From: Streptomyces sp. TS71-3
GTDB lineage: Bacteria; Actinomycetota; Actinomycetes; Streptomycetales; Streptomycetaceae
Assembly (NCBI RefSeq): GCF_018327685.1
Contig: NZ_BNEL01000001.1
Span: forward strand, 4,712,001 to 4,776,000
Direction of reading: 5' to 3'
Length of the DNA: 64,000 nucleotides
Of the stretch, positions 60,977 through 64,000 are shown in pieces. Numbering within the stretch: the stretch's first letter is position 1; every line of letters starts with the position of its first letter. The notes under the pieces are model-generated. The model was not told where the DNA came from. It saw only the letters and a program-made list of their open reading frames with translations, and did not search any database. The translations under genes and the position numbers were made by a program.

Positions 60977-62383
60977 ATGACCACCGACCTCATTCACTCC
61001 GACGCGAGCGAACTCGCCGAGCTGATCCGTAGCGGGAAGGTCTCCTCCGCCGAGGTGGTGCAGGCGCACCTCGACCGCATCGAGGCCACGAATCCGAGCA
61101 TCAACGCCATCGTCACGCTCGCCGAGGGTGCGCTGGAGGCCGCGAGGGCGGCGGACGAGGAGCTGGCGGCGGGCGGGGAGGTGGGGCCGCTCCACGGCGT
61201 GCCCTTCACGGTCAAGGACTCGTTCGACACCGCCGGAGTGCTCACCCAGCGCGGTTCGCCGATCTTCGCGGGGCGTGTCCCGGACACGGACGCCACCGCT
61301 GTGGCACGCATCAAGCGTGCCGGAGCGATCCTGCTGGCGAAGACCAACCTCCCGGAGTTCTCGTACTGGGTCGAGTCCGACAACCTCCTGACGGGCAGGA
61401 CGAACAACCCCTGGGACCTCGACCGCTCGCCGGGCGGTTCGAGCGGCGGGGAGTCCGCGGCGATCGCGGCGGGGATGTCGCCGCTCGGACTCGCGAGCGA
61501 CCTGTCCATCTCGGTGCGCGGGCCGGCGGCCGACACCGGTGTCGTGTCCTTCAAGCCGACGCACGGGCGCATCCCGATGACGGGGATCTGGCCGCGGGAG
61601 CCGCGCCGTGACTGGCACGCCGGTCCCATGGCCCGCAGCATCCGCGACCTCGCCCTCGCCTATGCGCTGCTGGCCGGTCCTGACGGCGCCGACGGTTTCG
61701 CCACCGTCCCGGGCGAGTTCGACGCCGGCCTCGGCGCCTCGCCTCACCGGCCTGTGCGCGTCGGCTGGCTGGTGGACTCGGGACTCGGCCCGACCGATGC
61801 GGAGGTCGCGGCGACCGTGCGGGCGGCGGCTGACGCCCTGCAGGGGGCGGGCGTCCGGGTCGATGCCGTGAGCATCCCGGCCCTTGAGCGGGACAACCCT
61901 CTCGAACTCTGGAACAAGCTGAGCGTCATGGAGGTGAAGCCGGCCTTCCGGGAGGTCACCGCGGGTCATGAGGACCAGATGTTCAGCTACTCAAAGACCC
62001 TGTTCGGCATGCCCGACACGTCCGTGGAGGACTACGTCCGGGCCGAACAGGGCGTCGGGCGGCTGCGGGACGGTTTCGCGGAGTACTTCCACCAGTACGA
62101 CGCGCTGCTGCTCCCGGTGACGACGATCCCCGCCCACGAGCACCAGCTCGGGGAGTTCACCCTCGACGGCCAGACCGTGGGCACCTTCCACGTGTCGTCG
62201 ACGACAGTCCCGTTCAACCTGACGGGCCTGCCGGCGTTGTCCATGCGGTTCGGCACGAGCAGCGACGGTATGCCGATCGGCGTACAGGTGGCGGCCGGCT
62301 GGCACGCGGAGTCGACGATCCTGCACGTCGCCTCGCTGCTGGAGACGCTGAGCCGGGTGCGCGACCTCCACCCTGCTCTCTGA
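60977..62383 (+). CDS. Amidase-signature family hydrolase
   Basis: A 468-residue amidase. The Ser-cisSer-Lys catalytic set is visible: Lys80 (PFTVKDSFDTAGV), cis-Ser within GGSSGGES at 153-160, and the nucleophile Ser179. The usual GSDIGGSIR around that serine here reads ASDLSISVR, an unusual substitution of the two glycines, so activity may be altered. No GatC or GatB is near, so it is not part of GatCAB. Control by the upstream TetR is likely. It has no signal peptide. Confidence 0.88.
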   Translation: MTTDLIHSDASELAELIRSGKVSSAEVVQAHLDRIEATNPSINAIVTLAEGALEAARAADEELAAGGEVGPLHGVPFTVKDSFDTAGVLTQRGSPIFAGRVPDTDATAVARIKRAGAILLAKTNLPEFSYWVESDNLLTGRTNNPWDLDRSPGGSSGGESAAIAAGMSPLGLASDLSISVRGPAADTGVVSFKPTHGRIPMTGIWPREPRRDWHAGPMARSIRDLALAYALLAGPDGADGFATVPGEFDAGLGASPHRPVRVGWLVDSGLGPTDAEVAATVRAAADALQGAGVRVDAVSIPALERDNPLELWNKLSVMEVKPAFREVTAGHEDQMFSYSKTLFGMPDTSVEDYVRAEQGVGRLRDGFAEYFHQYDALLLPVTTIPAHEHQLGEFTLDGQTVGTFHVSSTTVPFNLTGLPALSMRFGTSSDGMPIGVQVAAGWHAESTILHVASLLETLSRVRDLHPAL

Positions 62384-62427
62384 GGGGATTCGTTCAACGG
62401 CCCGCAGGTCGCCACTCCGGCTCCGCC

Positions 62428-63168
62428 TCAGGACAGGGCCAGGACGCAGAACTCGTGCCCCTCCGGGTCGGCCAGGCAAGTCCACGGGACGTCGACCTGG
62501 CCGATGTCGAGGTCGGTCGCGCCGAGGGCCCGGAGCCGGGCGACCTCCGCTGCCTTGTCGTCACCGGGGTACGGCAGCAGGTCGAGGTGGACGCGGTCCG
62601 GCACCGTCTTCGCGCCGGGTGTGCGGAGGAACTCCAGGTGCGGGCCGACGCCCTTGGCGGAGCGCAGGGCCGCGTGGTCGTCCGTCACCTCGTGCAGGGT
62701 CCAGTCCATCGCCTCACCCCAGAACCGGGCCATGGCCCGCGGGTCCTCGCAGTCGACCACCACCGCGGCGATGGGCCCGGTGTCCCGGTCGACCTCCCGC
62801 GGTTGCAGCACGCAGAACTCGTTGCCCTCCGGGTCGGCGAGGACCGTCCACGGCACGTCGCCCTGGCCCACGTGGGCGGGCGTCGCACCGAGGGCCTTCA
62901 GGCGCGCGACCAGCTCCTCCTGGTGGGCCGCGGAGGTGGTGGCGAGATCGAGGTGCAGGCGGTTCTTCGTCGTCGTCTTGGCTTCCGGGACGGGAACGAC
63001 GTCGACGCAGACGAAGACCGGGTCCGGCCAGACGGCGCCGCCGGCGGGTCCGACGTAGGTGGTCACGCCGGGGCTGTAGGCACTCCAGCCGAGCGCCTCC
63101 GCCCAGAAACGGCCGACGGCCGGGGCATCAAGGGCCTTGATGTTCACCTGAACAGGTCGCAGGGCCAT
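62428..63168 (-). CDS. Two-domain VOC (glyoxalase-like) protein
   Basis: A 246-residue vicinal oxygen chelate protein. Two similar halves each begin with a beta-alpha unit (PVQVNIKALDAPAVGRFWAEALGW and AAVVVDCEDPRAMARFWGEAMDW) and end with VPWTVLADPEGNEFCVL or VPWTCLADPEGHEFCVL. His and Glu residues could bind a metal, but no specific enzyme can be named. The start at 63168 is an ATG. It may act in antibiotic resistance or small-molecule change. No operon partner is evident. Confidence 0.88.
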   Translation of the reverse strand: MALRPVQVNIKALDAPAVGRFWAEALGWSAYSPGVTTYVGPAGGAVWPDPVFVCVDVVPVPEAKTTTKNRLHLDLATTSAAHQEELVARLKALGATPAHVGQGDVPWTVLADPEGNEFCVLQPREVDRDTGPIAAVVVDCEDPRAMARFWGEAMDWTLHEVTDDHAALRSAKGVGPHLEFLRTPGAKTVPDRVHLDLLPYPGDDKAAEVARLRALGATDLDIGQVDVPWTCLADPEGHEFCVLALS

Positions 63169-63323
63169 ACCGCCGATCCTAGGCCGGTTCCTTGACTCTG
63201 AGGCCGCTTGAGATCCCCTGGTGACGGGTGTGAACGAGCTCCACCGGACCGGGCGGCGGCACTCCGCGCGTGGATGGCCGCCGCCCTGCGCCAGGGCGCG
63301 TGAGGAGCCATGACCTGCGCGTC

Positions 63324-64000
63324 CTACTGGTCGGCCGGTGAGACGGGTCCGGGGGTGACCGGCCCCTGGGGTACGGGTTCCGGGCGCCGCCACAGCAGTG
63401 CCCCAGCCGTGAGCAGGCCCAACGCACCGTAGACGGGCAGCAGGACCCGGAAGTCGACCGTTTCGACCAGGGCCGCGCCCAGGCCGAGACCCAGGGCGTT
63501 CGGCGCGAACATCAGCGTGTTGGCGGTGGCGGACACCCGGCCCAGCAGGGCGCCGGGCGTCTGTCGCTGGACCGCCGTGAACGCGGCGATCAGCACGCAC
63601 GGCAGCCCCAGCCCGATCGCCCCGTTGCTGACCAGCGCCACCGCGTCGTAGGGCAGCGCGCGGGCCGCCGTCGCCACCGCGGTCAGCGCGATCCCGTACG
63701 CCCCGAAGCGCCGCTCCCCGAGCCGCCGAAGCAGCGGTCCGGATGCCGCCCCGACCAGCACGGACCCGACGCCCTGCACCGGGTACAGCACCCCGGCGAA
63801 CTCCGGCGGGCGGCCGAGGGCGTCGATCATCGCGTAGAGCGTCGAGCTGCTGAGCGAGGCCAGCAGCAGGGTCACACCGCCCGCGACGACCAGCCGCCGC
63901 AGCTCCGGCCGGCCCCACAGATGCCTGGCACCCTCGGCGGTCTGGGCCCACCAGCCCGCCGTCCGCGGCCGGGGCGGCTCCTCGCGCACCTTCAGCAGCA
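63324..64000 (-). CDS. MFS transporter, C-terminal part (cut by window edge)
   Basis: The C-terminal 225 or so residues of a major facilitator, open to the end of the window with no start inside it. About six membrane helices are visible, with ALGRPPEFAGVLYPVQGVGSVLVGAAS in a loop and PGALLGRVSATANTLMFAPNALGLGLGAALV near the end, as in macrolide- or enterobactin-type exporters. The GTG codons inside are internal, not starts. The substrate cannot be inferred. Confidence 0.8.
   Translation of the reverse strand, partial: LLKVREEPPRPRTAGWWAQTAEGARHLWGRPELRRLVVAGGVTLLLASLSSSTLYAMIDALGRPPEFAGVLYPVQGVGSVLVGAASGPLLRRLGERRFGAYGIALTAVATAARALPYDAVALVSNGAIGLGLPCVLIAAFTAVQRQTPGALLGRVSATANTLMFAPNALGLGLGAALVETVDFRVLLPVYGALGLLTAGALLWRRPEPVPQGPVTPGPVSPADQ

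Overview
This window is high-GC actinobacterial chromosome, almost certainly Streptomyces. The evidence is very high GC at third codon positions, frequent GTG (and one probable TTG) starts, ATGA/GTGA stop-start overlaps, Tat and Sec exported enzymes, many small regulators, and the gene order itself. The first 27 kb (secG, an RbpA-family gene, pgi, pgl-opcA-zwf-tal-tkt, ctaB, ctaA, an ABC-2 exporter, sufR-sufB-sufD-Rieske-sufC-sufS-sufU-DUF59, an SMR/TetR pair, dapD) follows the core-chromosome order of Streptomyces. Much of it is also conserved in mycobacteria (tkt to devB, ctaB, ctaA, ABC pair, sufR-suf).

Layout. 1-5.4 kb: secG, RbpA-family gene, a secreted GH18 chitinase with a DasR-like site, pgi and a small secreted protein. 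5.9-12.6 kb: pentose phosphate operon on the minus strand. 13.0-17.8 kb: heme O/A synthesis plus an ABC-2 exporter. 17.9-24.8 kb: the Fe-S assembly operon, whose promoter carries a candidate iron box and a CAAC-N6-GTTG SufR-type operator. 25.1-27.1 kb: SMR efflux with TetR, then dapD. 27.3-42.3 kb: a Tat-exported GH2 enzyme, a DapA paralogue, a LipB-like transferase, a tandem ABM protein, an ArsR/SRPBCC pair, an exported EEP nuclease and a Tat PhoX-like protein. Many tandem minisatellites lie between these genes. 42.5-47 kb: small proteins (one duplicated family) and a probable acquired MFS plus methyltransferase pair with a TTA codon and a consensus promoter. 47.3-48.6 kb: a double TerD protein. 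48.9-57.7 kb: a sugar/sugar-acid cluster (CUT1 ABC importer, Zn alcohol dehydrogenase, DeoR regulator, uronate dehydrogenase, KdgD-type dehydratase and an unassigned TIM-barrel-like protein). 57.7-64 kb: an SDR/TetR/hydrolase set with matching operators, a TetR/amidase pair with a TAGACCGGTCTA operator, a double VOC protein and the C-terminal part of an MFS transporter cut by the window edge.

How the genes work together. pgi, zwf/opcA, pgl, tal and tkt form the hexose phosphate/pentose phosphate loop that supplies NADPH. ctaB and ctaA make heme A for cytochrome oxidase. The suf genes build Fe-S clusters under apparent iron and cluster feedback. The uronate cluster could take up a sugar or sugar acid, oxidise uronates and feed 2-oxoglutarate semialdehyde, but glucarate dehydratase and the final dehydrogenase are not in the window.

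No rRNA, tRNA, CRISPR array, transposase or integrase was recognised. All identifications come from reading the sequence and recalling family features; no database search was run.
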